This document shows, in pieces, positions 37,078-47,830 of a stretch of 64,000 nt of DNA (positions are counted from its first letter, which is position 1; every line of letters begins with the position of its first letter). The position numbers and the translations under genes are program-made. The DNA is taken from positions 1,550,001 to 1,614,000 of the forward strand of contig NZ_OY761440.1 in assembly GCF_963664415.1 (NCBI RefSeq), read 5' to 3'. The notes below the pieces were generated by a model. It was given only the letters and a program-made list of their open reading frames with translations. It did not search any database and was not told the origin of the DNA. The stretch comes from an uncultured Desulfobacter sp. Its GTDB lineage: Bacteria > Desulfobacterota > Desulfobacteria > Desulfobacterales > Desulfobacteraceae.

Positions 37078-39408
37078 TCATACCTGATCAAGCACATCCC
37101 TAAGAATGGTGGCGATAGACTCTGCAACAATCGGTTTATGAATTAAGGCTTTAGCACCGATTGCCTTTATTGTTTCATGAGACATTTTTCTACTATAGCC
37201 GGTACACAGGATCACAGGCATATCCCGTCTGATTTTCATCAGCTCTACCGCTAATATATTGCCCGGCATTTTGGGCATATTCGTATCAGTCAGAACCAGA
37301 TCAAAATCGTAGGGGCTTTCTGCAAACAGCTTCAGGCTTTCAACACTGTCATTCATGACTGTTACTTCATACCCCAGCCGTTCAAGGATTTTTCCTTCTG
37401 CTCTTGCAACAGAGATCTCGTCGTCAACGAGGAGAATCTTTTCCGTTCCTCTTGGGAGGGCTTTGGACTCATAATTCAGGGATTTTTCATCTTCAGATGT
37501 AATCGGCAGATAGATCGTGAAAACAGTGCCTTTACCAGGTGAACTTGCAACTTGGATTGCTCCGCCGTAGCTCTGCACTATTCCGTGCACCATAGAAAGA
37601 CCCATGCCCGTGCCCTCCCCTGGTGGTTTCGTTGTAAAATAGGGCTCAAATATTGAGTCAATTATATCCTGAGGAATACCGGTACCAGTATCTGAGACTA
37701 TCATTTCGACATAAGCCCCAGAGGCATGTTGCGTCCCGATAGTGTTCTCCTTGCCATCAAGCACGACATCACGAATGATGATTTCAAGAGCACCACCATC
37801 CTCCATAGCGTAAGTGGCATTGGTACAGAGATTCATCATAATCTGATGGATTTGGACAGCATTTCCTTTGACTAACGCAGTGGAATCCACTTCTTGTCGT
37901 ATTTCAATGGAAGTCGGGGTTGATGAGCGTATTAATTTTAAAACCTCTTTTGCTATCTGACTTATGCGAACCGGTTTAATTTCTTCGTCGGTTTGGCGAG
38001 CAAAGGTCAGTATCTGGGAAACAAGTTCTTTTGCTCGTCTTCCAGCTATATAAATCTCGTTAATATCATCCCAAAGCTCTGTTTTTTCTTCAATTTGGTA
38101 CAAGGCAATCTCGCTAAACCCTATAACAGCAGATAGTATGTTATTAAAATCATGGGCGATGCCGCCAGCCAGTTGTCCAAAGGCTTCCATTTTCTGCGCT
38201 TGTACCAGTTTTCTCTGCAATCTCTCCCTTTCCTTCTTCCCCCTAATACGTTCCGTAATATCGTATATCACAGAGTACAACATGGTTTTCCCATCAATCT
38301 CGATTGGACCGCTGCTGACCTCCACATCACGGATGGAACCATTTGCTAACTGATGCTGAAAATGATAATGGTCAAAATTTGTTTTCGAGGCCCGTCCCCA
38401 GATCGCTCTCAGCTCTTCCTCCGGCATGGTGTTTATTTCGGATATTTTTTTTGTAATCAATTGTTCGAACGACCAACCGTAAAAACAAACCGCCGCAGCA
38501 TTCGCATTAACAATCCTGCCGTTATCCGGATCTACGATAAGCTTGACAATGGGACTATTTTCAAACAAATTTCGATAGCGCTTTTCACTCTCAATTAAGG
38601 CGTTATGCTCTCGCGTCAAACGCATACTGTAGTGGGCATTTTCTATAACGGATGGTAGCTTGAACAGATAACCCTGGGTTTTAGTAAGATAGTCATAGGC
38701 ACCCATCTTCAATGCCTTGACAGCTATCTCCTCATCACCTTTTCCGGTTATTAAAATAATTGGTATTGTGTTATTTGTTGAGAGCTTAATTTCCTTTAGT
38801 ATCTCCAGAGCGTTTGCCTGTGGAAACCTATAGTCGAGGAGTATCACACTATACTGATCAAGACATCCTGTCTGCTCTATTATCTTGTAGAAATCCTCCA
38901 CACTATAGACTGGGTCCATTTGGATATGTGGCGTATAACGGGCGATATGCCTACAGGTTAGATCAACATCGGCCTGATTGTGTTCAACATAAATGACTTT
39001 CAATATTTCTACATCGTAAGCTTTAGCCTTGCGGAAAGAAGTAGAAGCGTTTTCCAGCAACTCCGGCAATTTCTCCAAATAACCTTGTTTTTTAACAATA
39101 TAGTCATCCGCGCCTGCTTTTAACGCTGCAACAGCAGCTTCCTCATCTCCCTGCCCGGTTAATATTACAACAGCAACAGGTAGTGAATGACCTCTTATAT
39201 GAGATAGGATAGCAATACCATCACCATCCTGAAGGTGCATGTCTGTCAGAACCAGATCATATTCCGAAAAATCCTCTCGCCGAACAATCTGGAGTGCCTC
39301 GGTTTGACTATGAGCAATATCGATATGTATCGCAGGCGAGACTTTGCCAAGTCTCCGAATTGTTAAATCAATATCAACCGGATTATCTTCCACATACAAT
39401 ATTTTCAT
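37078..39408 (-). CDS. Hybrid sensor kinase with two N-terminal and one C-terminal receiver domains
   Basis: 776 residues from ATG 39408, which overlaps the upstream regulator's stop (ATGA). Domain order: receiver (ILYVEDNPVDIDL; LVLTDMHLQDGDG), second receiver (IYVEHNQADVDL; VILLDYRFPQANA), PAS, HisKA (GGIAHDFNNILSAVIGF), HATPase (NLCTNATYAMEDGG, DTGTGIP, GTGMGLSMVHGI), receiver (ILLVDDEISVARA; LVLTDTNMPKMPG). No membrane helix, so cytoplasmic. Third gene of a leftward phosphorelay operon. Confidence 0.93.
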   Translation of the reverse strand: MKILYVEDNPVDIDLTIRRLGKVSPAIHIDIAHSQTEALQIVRREDFSEYDLVLTDMHLQDGDGIAILSHIRGHSLPVAVVILTGQGDEEAAVAALKAGADDYIVKKQGYLEKLPELLENASTSFRKAKAYDVEILKVIYVEHNQADVDLTCRHIARYTPHIQMDPVYSVEDFYKIIEQTGCLDQYSVILLDYRFPQANALEILKEIKLSTNNTIPIILITGKGDEEIAVKALKMGAYDYLTKTQGYLFKLPSVIENAHYSMRLTREHNALIESEKRYRNLFENSPIVKLIVDPDNGRIVNANAAAVCFYGWSFEQLITKKISEINTMPEEELRAIWGRASKTNFDHYHFQHQLANGSIRDVEVSSGPIEIDGKTMLYSVIYDITERIRGKKERERLQRKLVQAQKMEAFGQLAGGIAHDFNNILSAVIGFSEIALYQIEEKTELWDDINEIYIAGRRAKELVSQILTFARQTDEEIKPVRISQIAKEVLKLIRSSTPTSIEIRQEVDSTALVKGNAVQIHQIMMNLCTNATYAMEDGGALEIIIRDVVLDGKENTIGTQHASGAYVEMIVSDTGTGIPQDIIDSIFEPYFTTKPPGEGTGMGLSMVHGIVQSYGGAIQVASSPGKGTVFTIYLPITSEDEKSLNYESKALPRGTEKILLVDDEISVARAEGKILERLGYEVTVMNDSVESLKLFAESPYDFDLVLTDTNMPKMPGNILAVELMKIRRDMPVILCTGYSRKMSHETIKAIGAKALIHKPIVAESIATILRDVLDQV

Positions 39409-39845
39409 AGCATTCTCGGTAAAAGGGTTGTCCCCAGCCAATACATTTTAATTTCTGTGGCAACCTTAACAAATTTGTCAAAATCAACCGGTTTGACAAT
39501 ATATGAATTCGCGCCATATTCATATGCTGTAGTAATATCTGTATCCTGCGAAGAACTTGTCAGGACGACAATCGGTATATTTCTTATCCCTGGTTGCTCT
39601 TTATATTTTCGCAAAACCTCGAGCCCTCCTATCTTGGGGAGCTTAAGATCCATAAGGATAATCAGCGGCAACGGTTCTCCTGCCTCCCAACGGCTAAGCC
39701 ATGAAATGGCTTCCTCGCCATCTCTTGCAATATCCAAATGGTTCGTTAAATTCTGTTTTTTAAATGCGCGCCGGGTCAGGTCGATATCAAGAGGATTATC
39801 TTCTACCAATAAAATCGGTTGGTACGAATTTCTTTGTTGGTTCAT
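39405..39845 (-). CDS. Single-domain response regulator, Rcp1-like
   Basis: 146 residues from ATG 39845; the longer open frame upstream overlaps the kinase and lacks a ribosome site. Acidic pocket ILLVEDNPLDIDL, phosphoacceptor in LIILMDLKLPKIGG, switch VVLTSSS and Lys in YIVKPVDF. It has no output domain, like CheY or Rcp1, so it probably relays phosphate between the kinases on either side. Confidence 0.93.
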   Translation of the reverse strand: MNQQRNSYQPILLVEDNPLDIDLTRRAFKKQNLTNHLDIARDGEEAISWLSRWEAGEPLPLIILMDLKLPKIGGLEVLRKYKEQPGIRNIPIVVLTSSSQDTDITTAYEYGANSYIVKPVDFDKFVKVATEIKMYWLGTTLLPRML

Positions 39846-39849
39846 CCGG

Positions 39850-42039
39850 TCAGTCTCCCTTCTTTTTTTTGACACTTTTGGAAATTTTAATGAAAAATTT
39901 AGCCCCTTCTCCAAGCGAACTCTCTGCCCAACACCACCCACCAACCCGCTCAACAGCTTTCTTTACAATAGCCAACCCGATACCTGTCCCCGGATAATCT
40001 TCGGCCCTATGCAACCGCTGGAATATTTCAAAGATACGATCAGTATATTGTTGGTCGAAACCGATCCCGTTGTCTTTGACCCACAAAGTCCAGTAATTCT
40101 CATCATCTTCCCCACCTATTTCAATTGTTTTCGGTGGCTTCTCTCGGGAAAACTTCACGGCATTATCTAAAAAATTTGTAAGAACCTGCCTCATGGTAGC
40201 AATATCTGATTGTATATTTTGAAACGGCAGGTTTACTGATACATCTATCTGTTTGGTTTCAAAATCAAATTTCCGGTCAACGATCAATCCGTCTATCAGC
40301 GAGCGCAGATCAATTTCCGCAGATTGAATTTCCCTCCTCTCCATGCGTGAATAGGCAAGTAGGTCTTCAATAAGCTGATTCATTTGAGCCGCGCTTTGGC
40401 GAACATTGTTTAAAAAAAATCGACCTTCCTCATCAAGCTTATCGATGTATTCTTCCTGCAGAAGTCGACTGTAGCCGTCAATACCTCGCAAGGGCGCTTT
40501 TAGGTCATGACTCACCGAATAGGTAAAAGTCTCCATTTCTTTATTTTTAGCTTCGAGAGCCTCGGTACGTTGCTGAACAAGCTCCTCAAGATGTTCACGG
40601 TAGTCTTTTAGTTCATTTTCAATTTTTTTTCTCTTCGTAATATCCTTTGCGACTGAAAGTACAACTTCTTCTTCATTAAGATTAAACAGAGTTAAAGACA
40701 ATAGCCAGTCTATCTCTTTTCCATTTTTATCAACCATTTGAGTCTCAAAGTTTTCGACATAGCCTTTCGTATCTAACTCATCCTTCAGACCTTTTCTGTC
40801 ATCAAGATCTTTCCACATCTTGCGAGTAGAGAAGTCTTGGCTAAGGACCTCCTCCCGGCTATAATTTAAAATTCTTGCAAAACCATCATTAATATCAAGA
40901 AAGCGTCCATCGGAAATCCTGGAAATACCCATTGCATCGGGGCTTGTCTTGAAGGCAAGCCGGAATTTCTTTTCGCTCTCCACTAAAGCCTGTTCCACTC
41001 TTTTCCGATCACTAATATCCAGTACAGTGCATATAATTGGCCGTTGTCTTTTTTTTTGTTTAAATGCCGTTGCGTTAATTAAAATATCTACACGTTCTCC
41101 ATTCTTATGCTGCCAGCATGTCTCGATGGAATTGACACTGTTATTTTCGATCAGATTTTGTATATTCTGGCCATTTCTCTCAAACTCTTCGTTGTCGGGG
41201 TACAGCACTCGTGTGGATTTATTAAGTAATTCAGATTCGCTATAACCAACAATGCTCAGTAGCCTCTGATTGACCCAGGTAAACTGACGATCAATGACTA
41301 TACCGATACCTATTGGTGCTGCTGTATGGATGTTTTGCAGAATTTCTTCTTTTTCCCGGAGTGCGTCTTCGGTTTTTCGCAATTTCTCTATAAGTCCAGC
41401 CATCTTGACATTTTGATAAGCAATTCCAGACAACTGATTGACCATGGTAAAAAGAAACTGGGCAACAAGGTCGAACTGCTTTCGTGGCATTATCGGTGCT
41501 TCCCGAAATGCATCAAGCATTACCGTTTCATCCGCTCCGATTTCCCGAGCATAATCGCGCATCTGCTCCTCTGTTTGATCATCATCACGAACCTGACCTA
41601 TAAGCCAGTTAGCAATATGCTTTCCCCCAACGATAATACCTGTACCGGCATCATATAACCCGCTACTCAAACATTTTTTTACAATTGGGCCTTCTGGATG
41701 AAACCTCCCAATCTTCGCATCCGAATCATAGCAATTTTTCAGCCCCTTCTCTGTCCCGCGGATCACATCGCTACATAATCTACAGAAATTGCTAGGTTTT
41801 GTAATCGGTGTTCCATCGGTATGGGTAATAATGGCTGCGACGTTGAAAGCACTGGCAAACTCGTCCTGAATATGCTGTATATCTTCAATTGAGAATAAAT
41901 CTTCAAAGACAATGTTTTTCTCATCCTTTACAGACAGTGGCCTGCTCAAAGCTCGTCTGTCACGTTTGAGTTGCGCATTTTCTTTTTCCAACTCTCTTAC
42001 CCTTTTAGCCATGTTTTTATCTAATCGTTGTCTACTCAT
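39850..42039 (-). CDS. Sensor histidine kinase with PocR and PAS domains
   Basis: 729 residues from ATG 42039. After a coiled N-terminus comes a PocR-type sensory domain with Cys86, Cys89 and Cys103 (FCRLCSDVIRG ... LKNC). Three PAS-like segments follow, then HisKA (SHDLKAPLRGIDG) and HATPase (NFLDNAVKF, DNGIGF, GTGIGLAIV). No membrane helix. First gene of the three-gene phosphorelay. The PocR domain suggests a small hydrocarbon-type ligand; which one is unknown. Confidence 0.9.
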   Translation of the reverse strand: MSRQRLDKNMAKRVRELEKENAQLKRDRRALSRPLSVKDEKNIVFEDLFSIEDIQHIQDEFASAFNVAAIITHTDGTPITKPSNFCRLCSDVIRGTEKGLKNCYDSDAKIGRFHPEGPIVKKCLSSGLYDAGTGIIVGGKHIANWLIGQVRDDDQTEEQMRDYAREIGADETVMLDAFREAPIMPRKQFDLVAQFLFTMVNQLSGIAYQNVKMAGLIEKLRKTEDALREKEEILQNIHTAAPIGIGIVIDRQFTWVNQRLLSIVGYSESELLNKSTRVLYPDNEEFERNGQNIQNLIENNSVNSIETCWQHKNGERVDILINATAFKQKKRQRPIICTVLDISDRKRVEQALVESEKKFRLAFKTSPDAMGISRISDGRFLDINDGFARILNYSREEVLSQDFSTRKMWKDLDDRKGLKDELDTKGYVENFETQMVDKNGKEIDWLLSLTLFNLNEEEVVLSVAKDITKRKKIENELKDYREHLEELVQQRTEALEAKNKEMETFTYSVSHDLKAPLRGIDGYSRLLQEEYIDKLDEEGRFFLNNVRQSAAQMNQLIEDLLAYSRMERREIQSAEIDLRSLIDGLIVDRKFDFETKQIDVSVNLPFQNIQSDIATMRQVLTNFLDNAVKFSREKPPKTIEIGGEDDENYWTLWVKDNGIGFDQQYTDRIFEIFQRLHRAEDYPGTGIGLAIVKKAVERVGGWCWAESSLGEGAKFFIKISKSVKKKKGD

Positions 42040-42234
42040 TGTGCCCCATGTTTTTTTGGGTGAACGCGAATGTGCGATTTGAGAGTTAACCCCAACCACC
42101 CCGGACAAAGAAACGCAAGAATAAATTTTATATATTAAATATGTTTGTTAATGCTATTTCAACCGGTGAGTCCCATCAAGTCCGGGATGAACGTTATCTG
42201 ATATTCTATTGTCATAGTTTATCATTTTGAAAGT

Positions 42235-43221
42235 CTAATGACTTGCCCATGCTTTACATTTTTCAAAAGTATCACGATTTTTCCAAACGCGAAAGATGGG
42301 TTCGCCCTCAATCATTTTGATTAATGCATTTGCCTTTCTTTTATCACCAGAAAGGACAGCAAATAAAGCAAAATGATTGATGTTCCATTGGTCAGGATAC
42401 CTTGACAATACATCATCAATTGATTTGCTCATTTTTGCCCAGGAAATATCTGAGTCCTTAAATAGCCTAGATCCATATTGATAACTATATGCATTCCAGT
42501 AGATTCTTGCGTACATTGAGTCTGCTTCTTTTTGTTTGGTTTTTTGCACTGCCTGTTGAGCAAATGTTTCGATGGCTTTTGAAGATCCATGCCACTTTGG
42601 TAAGAAATACTCAAATGCAGCAAAATACATCTGATAATAGTAAGGAAATTTAGAAGTTGCTTCATTTAACAATGATTCAAATGAAGAGGCTTCCCAACTT
42701 TCAAGCTTTGCAATAGTCAACATACATTCATACCATCGAGGGTCTTTAGATGCAATCGCTTGGTGTTCATACAAAAATTGTTTTGCTTTTGCAATATTGG
42801 CATAAAATGGTTTCCAATTTTCTTTTTTTACATTTTTTGCCCAAGAATTCCCGCGATACATATAAGCCCTACCCACTACTATTTCCGAATAGGCAATATA
42901 TCCAGACGGACAATCAGGCCTGCTTTCAATCCATCTTAAGGCTTTATTTTCAAAACTGTCCCAATATTTTTCATCTTTATTATTCTGGTTGGGTAATCCA
43001 GCGATTCCAGCATTAAATAACGTTAATTTCCATAAACCGCTAGATGTCCTTTCTTCGGTTTCAAGATATCTCGCTGCCATTTCTGACAGTTGATCAAACT
43101 TCTCTTTTATAAATAAATTTGCTGCAGACTTTTCAATGTCTGCCCTGTCTTCAAGTTCACCAGAAAAGGATAAAGATGATTGTAAAATCAGTAATGCAAT
43201 CAAACAGATTCGTAGTTTCAT
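42235..43221 (-). CDS. Exported TPR-like protein, unknown
   Basis: 328 residues with a signal peptide (MKLRICLIALLILQSSLSFS). The rest is helical with repeat-like Trp/Tyr-rich pairs, in the manner of TPR or Sel1-type solenoids, but no clear consensus repeat. It stands alone between the kinase gene and tRNA-Thr. Function unknown. Confidence 0.6.
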   Translation of the reverse strand: MKLRICLIALLILQSSLSFSGELEDRADIEKSAANLFIKEKFDQLSEMAARYLETEERTSSGLWKLTLFNAGIAGLPNQNNKDEKYWDSFENKALRWIESRPDCPSGYIAYSEIVVGRAYMYRGNSWAKNVKKENWKPFYANIAKAKQFLYEHQAIASKDPRWYECMLTIAKLESWEASSFESLLNEATSKFPYYYQMYFAAFEYFLPKWHGSSKAIETFAQQAVQKTKQKEADSMYARIYWNAYSYQYGSRLFKDSDISWAKMSKSIDDVLSRYPDQWNINHFALFAVLSGDKRKANALIKMIEGEPIFRVWKNRDTFEKCKAWASH

Positions 43222-43639
43222 TGATGTCTCCGATCAAGTTGATTGTAATTTTCGTTTATTTTTTTGCTCACCTATCTAACGGGGTAACATGTATATTTTG
43301 AATAGTATAGAAATATGAATAATTCTTAATATTAAACATCCCTTATCCAAAATTGCAACAATCAATTTTATGCTTTATTCAATTTCCTTTTCAGAAAAGA
43401 TGAGACTAAATTTTTATATAAAATTGATTTGGCCCTACAGGCATTAAACTGGTGTTTATTTAGTTCGAATCCCAAGTATGGAATTGAGCTAAAGATGGGA
43501 CGAGGATGGGGTACACAATTTTTACCCGCATCTTTCCCGCATACACAGGAAAAATAGTCCATCTTGCGCCATTTTGCGGGATATGCTTTTTTGATTGAAA
43601 ATCACTGGAAGCCCTGATATATAGTGTTTACGTTGAAAA
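43222..43639. other. Gene-free stretch upstream of tRNA-Thr
   Basis: About 420 AT-rich bases without a supported gene. It must hold the promoters of the leftward exported-protein gene and of the tRNA. I see no repeat of note. Confidence 0.4.
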
Positions 43640-43715
43640 GCCGGCGTAACTCAGTTGGTAGAGTATCTCACTCGTAATGAGAAAGCCCGCGGTTCGAATC
43701 CGCGCGCCGGCTCCA
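43640..43715 (+). tRNA. tRNA-Thr(CGT)
   Basis: 76 bases. Acceptor GCCGGCG/CGCCGGC, D stem ACTC/GAGT, anticodon stem TCTCA/TGAGA around CTCGTAA (anticodon CGT), T stem CGCGG/CCGCG with TTCGAAT, encoded CCA. It is the left border of the accessory zone. Confidence 0.96.
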
Positions 43716-43732
43716 ATAAAATCAAGGCTATC

Positions 43733-43767
43733 AGGGGTTTTCGGGATTTCACCGAAAACCCCTTTTT
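43733..43767 (+). terminator. Intrinsic terminator of tRNA-Thr
   Basis: AGGGGTTTTCGG (43733-43744) pairs with CCGAAAACCCCT (43752-43763), followed by T residues. Confidence 0.9.
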
Positions 43768-43927
43768 CTTTATTTCTCTGTTTTTTGACAAAAAAAGGAC
43801 GACAAATGCGCCCCGCTTTTTTAAAGTCCAGAGATACAAAAGCCTCGGCAAAATAAATATACCGAGGCCGCAAAAAAAGTGGTGAAGGGTTGTTCATTTT
43901 TTTAGTGCTTTTTTATCGATAAAACTC

Positions 43928-44920
43928 CTAGCCCCCGTATATCCCAAATAGCCGACACCAAATACATCTGGGCGCATTTGAAATCGCATATTTTATTTGC
44001 CCATCAGAATTTTTCCTCATGAAGAACCACTGTTCCTTCCCCTCGGGCAAACCATCACGACTTAAAAATATACGTAACCTGGCCACCTCTGCGGTAATCG
44101 GCCCCTTGCTGCTTTCCGCCACAATTACCGGCATCCAGTTTATCCGTTGAGATTGAGCAATTTGAGAAACTTTTCTGGCTTTTGTCTGCCCTGGGGCAAT
44201 TTTCATTTTTTGGGGGCGTGGTCCTTGACCTTTATATTCAGGCATAATCATCTTCGGCTTTCTGGTAAAAATCCGCGTGCTTGATTTGATCTGAGCAAAA
44301 TAATTCATCTCATCGGGTAATGCTTCCAGAAATTTTATATTTGAGCCGAAAGTGGCGTCACAACCAAACCATTTTGCAGGGTACAAACCGGTGCTTGTTA
44401 CCTGCTTCACCAATTCAAGAGCTATTTCCGGCTTTGTTTTAAAGGTCAAATCTTCAGGAACCCAATTATCTTTACGCCTTTTCTCATTCTCCTGACTGAA
44501 CCAACTTTCGGGCATGTATAAACAACCGTTTAAAAGCCCATATCCCTTTGTACTGGAATACCCGACAAAAACTCCTGACTGGCAATTCTCGACCTTTCCT
44601 CTTTCGCCACAATATTGACGGGCAACTCCAACAGATTCTTTCCCTTTTTTTATGAATTCACTGCTGTCCGTATTGATCATCCCGTCATCGTCACTGATTT
44701 GTTCTGACAATAAGCGTTGATGACTCAACAGCATGGCTTCGTGATCCCATTTGAAATTTTTCAAAAAACGTTGCAATGAGCGGACAGAATCCTGGCCTAA
44801 AAATTCCAGTGCGATTGGTTCAACCGATTTGGCCTGAGCATTGCTGATAAGTCCGGAAAGATAACTAATGCCAAGACGCTGATGTTCTATGCGCCCGTAA
44901 CGTAACTGCTCACCCCTCTA
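43928..44920 (-). pseudogene. IS701-like transposase remnant
   Basis: The frame reads from about 44,920 with no proper start (an in-frame TAG lies just upstream) to 43928. TDSSEFIKKGKESVGVARQY and GKVENCQSGVFVGYSS are typical of IS701-type DDE transposases. The C-terminus is lost: after ISNAP the frame turns into unrelated residues. No clear terminal inverted repeats were found. Both ends are damaged, so it is not functional. Confidence 0.8.
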
Positions 44921-45131
44921 ATTGCGAAGGTAAAAAAATAAAAAAAGCTTGACAGGGTTTTTCACGATTTTTTTTAAATTTTTGAAGGGTCCCCAAATTT
45001 GCATTTAAAGCACACTGCTATTTCTATATTCTGAAGTTTACCTTGAATGAATGACAAATGATGTCGAACTCCGAAAAAATCAATTGCAGGACGAATGACG
45101 AGGTCAAAAAAAGCCGTGTTATAATACAGGC

Positions 45132-46240
45132 ATGGCAACCGTGGATAAGAAAAGTATTCGAGCTGAAGTAGATCGTCTGAAACAGGACTTTGAAAAACTG
45201 TGTTCTGACGGTAAGGTATCTACTGAGATGCGGACAATAATGAACAGCATGCTGCTCATCGTAGAATTGATATTGGCCATTTTTCTTGAGAAAAAGACTC
45301 GCAAAGACAACAAGAATTCAAGCCTGCCTTCTTCACAAACGGATAAGGATGAGACCGCCAAATCAAGTCCGGGAAGCAAAGGAAAGGGTAAAGAGGTCAG
45401 TGGAAAGATCACCAATGTCCGCACGAAAGAAACCGTCACTATTGCTAAAGCTGAAACATGTGATGTCTGTGGCGCGGCCCTGGACCAAACACCCTGCCGG
45501 GAACATGAACGGCGTACCAAGATAGATATCATCTTTGAAAAAGTCATGAACCATGTTGATGCCGAAATTAAAGAGTGCCCCAACTGCACAGCGACAGTAA
45601 AGGGAGACTTTCCTGAAGATATGCCAGGCCCCTTACAATATGGAAACGGACTCAAAGCATTCGCCATCCACTTGATCATCAGTCAAATGGTTGCCCTCAA
45701 CCGGGTTCAAAAACAGATTTCCGCCATGATTGGTACGGTAATTTCTGAAGCCACCCTTCTCAAGTTTGTCTGGCGGCTTTATCAAGCACTTGAAAAATGG
45801 GAAGCAAAATCAATTGAGAGCATTCTTCAGGCCCCATCAATCCATGTTGACGAGACATCTTTCCGGGTGGATCAAAAAAATCACTGGATACATGTGTATT
45901 CTTCTGGAGGAACCACGCTGAAGCTGCTTCATCGAAAGCGAGGCAAGGAAGCGATGGTTGATTTGAACATTATCCCCCGCTATGGAGGAGTAATAATTCA
46001 TGATTGCTGGGCGTCATATCTGTCATACGATCATTGTGGCCATGGGCTTTGTGGTTCACACCTCCTGAGAGAGTTGACCTTTCACCAACAACCGGGCTGA
46101 ACGAGATCTTCGTATGGCAAAGGTGAAACAGAAAACATCAGGGTGCTTTCGACGTCAACGATATGCCCATGCTTATTGTCGGATTTCGAGTTACCTGCAA
46201 ACCATGGCGAACAAAGGAGTGAATCCGCTCGTTGCCATTC
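45132..46240 (+). pseudogene. IS66-family transposase with internal deletion
   Basis: The intact first part (45,132-46,082) has the coiled N-terminus, the Cys-rich zinc segment (CDVCGAAL, CPNC) and IHVDETSFRV of the catalytic core. After SHLLRELTF about 100 residues are missing. The tail resumes in another frame at about 46,088 (NNRAERDLRMAKVKQKTSGCF ... NPLVAI) and ends near 46,240. It cannot make an active enzyme. No TnpA/TnpB partners are present. Confidence 0.85.
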
Positions 46241-46678
46241 TGTTTTTAACCGGCGAAGTGACTGAGAAAGGACGTGGGATGCCAAATTTTTAATTGTAAC
46301 CCATGGCACAATCAGAAATCGGCTATTGCATACCAAGAGACTTAAAAATTTCTTGCGCTGGGCCTCTGACCATCCAATAAAATCGTCCCGATATCTTAAT
46401 TTTAATGCGGGAGCGCTGAACGATAGGGCCGCCACCGGATTTTCATTGATAAACACCAAATATTTTAAACGGTGTCCTAAAAGTTTTTCGGAACCAAGGT
46501 AATGATAATCCCTGATAAGCTTATTCCACAAGGGTTCCCATTTTGAATCGCTTATCAGTCGAATGGTTGCTGAAAAAGTATCTATCGATCCTGATAATGG
46601 CTTTTTTCTATAATGACTTCTTCCTGTGAATCTTCCAAAATATGATACTCGCTGATTCGTTTTATAATTCGGGCACAT
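46240..46678 (-). pseudogene. DUF4338 (DruA-like) remnant
   Basis: The N-terminal 145 residues match the DUF4338 pattern: LWNKLIRDYHYLGSEKLLGH, FIGWSEAQRKKF, NSRFLIVPWV, LASHVLS and LRRLKTEW. At about 46,240 the similarity stops where the opposite-strand IS66 tail begins; the frame runs on to 46,082 only as its antisense. DUF4338 proteins occur in transposon-like units and in the Druantia defence system; this copy is broken and lacks partners. Confidence 0.65.
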
Positions 46679-47231
46679 GCTTGACCTGTTCTGTTTTTAA
46701 GCAGAAGCAAATCGGTTACGTTCAGAGCAACTTTCAGCAACGCCCTATGATTCTATAATATCGTATGTAAATGGAAAAGTTTATCAGAAAAATGTCGCTG
46801 TAGTATTAATATCCCGGTAATCTCCGGTGCAAAAGAGAGTCACCATCGGGCACAAGAGATCTTGGGTTCCGGGGTCCCGGGTGACCCGTGAAGGAGTTCC
46901 AATGGCAATCTGGTGTGATGCAGAAAATAAAAAAGCAGCATAAACCTGTGGGAATAGGTTTAGTGCTGCTATGGTATTTAAAACTGATTGTTGCATCTTG
47001 AGCCTCCCGTAAGGGAAAACTCAGATAAAATTGGTAGCATGTTTATGGAAACATATTGTTTGTGGCCTGTCAAATAATTTCTGAAATTACTATAGATACA
47101 ATATGTTGTATTGGGGGGGGGGATACTCATCGGGGACATTTCGATATTGATATAGTTCTCAGTGAGAATTTGAAATGATAATACTTCGCCATTGAATGCT
47201 GTTTTGAAATAGGTATAGGCGACTGATAGCC
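46679..47231. other. Gene-free stretch with one hairpin
   Basis: No supported gene. AGCAGCA-TAAACCT (46934-46947) pairs with AGGTTTA-TGCTGCT (46956-46970) with a single-base bulge. On the minus strand it is followed by a T-rich run, so it may terminate leftward transcripts. A run of ten G residues occurs near 47,114. Confidence 0.5.
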
Positions 47232-47540
47232 TTGTACATTTTAGCTTTATCCAAAAAGAAAAGTGTGACACTCTGGATTGTGCCGGAAAAGGACACACGT
47301 GGGCTATGGGGGAGGTTGATCGGTGCACCAATTGCCCAAGATGGTCTTGTGGACAACCATGTATATACTGTTTTGTCTATGGCACTGAACGGCCTGGACT
47401 GGAATGTGACGGTTCGAAATCCTTGGGGCACAAATATGGGCGTGGGGGAAGGCCGCAACACTGCTAATTCAGTCATGACAGTCTCGCTCAAAACGTTAGT
47501 CATAACCGGCGGACTGAAGTCTTTTCAGGTGAGCAGATAA
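47232..47540 (+). pseudogene. Calpain-like (C2) peptidase C-terminal fragment
   Basis: NHVYTVLSMA and VTVRNPWGTNMG match the His and Asn catalytic regions of calpain-type C2 peptidases. The Cys-bearing N-terminal half is missing, and stops lie just upstream in frame. The only start is a TTG without a ribosome site. It ends two bases before the lipoprotein gene, so the two were probably one operon. Confidence 0.6.
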
Positions 47541-47830
47541 AAATGAAGATATGGAAAAATATAATAACAATAATATCAGCAATATTGATGCTGGTGGTAT
47601 TGGCTTGGGGGTGCAGTATGGCTGAAACAATGATTTTTCAACCCAAACCCATTGAAGGTATGATAAAAGTGCCGGCTTCCGCTGATAGCGGGAAACTTGA
47701 CCAAGAAGTGAAAACGTTTTGCCGGGGGCAGTTTGCAATTGGGTCGGCAAGTTACTATCAGGTGGCCGGGGAGATACCCTGGCTTGCAATTTCAAAATCC
47801 ATACAGAACCAGATGGCGGCGAAATCCATC

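Noticed and set aside
43628..43897. Minus-strand open frames across tRNA-Thr
   Set aside because: Antisense of the tRNA and its terminator, no ribosome site.
46082..46240. C-terminal part of the DUF4338 frame as a real protein end
   Set aside because: It is antisense to the IS66 tail on the plus strand, so similarity to DUF4338 stops at about 46,240.
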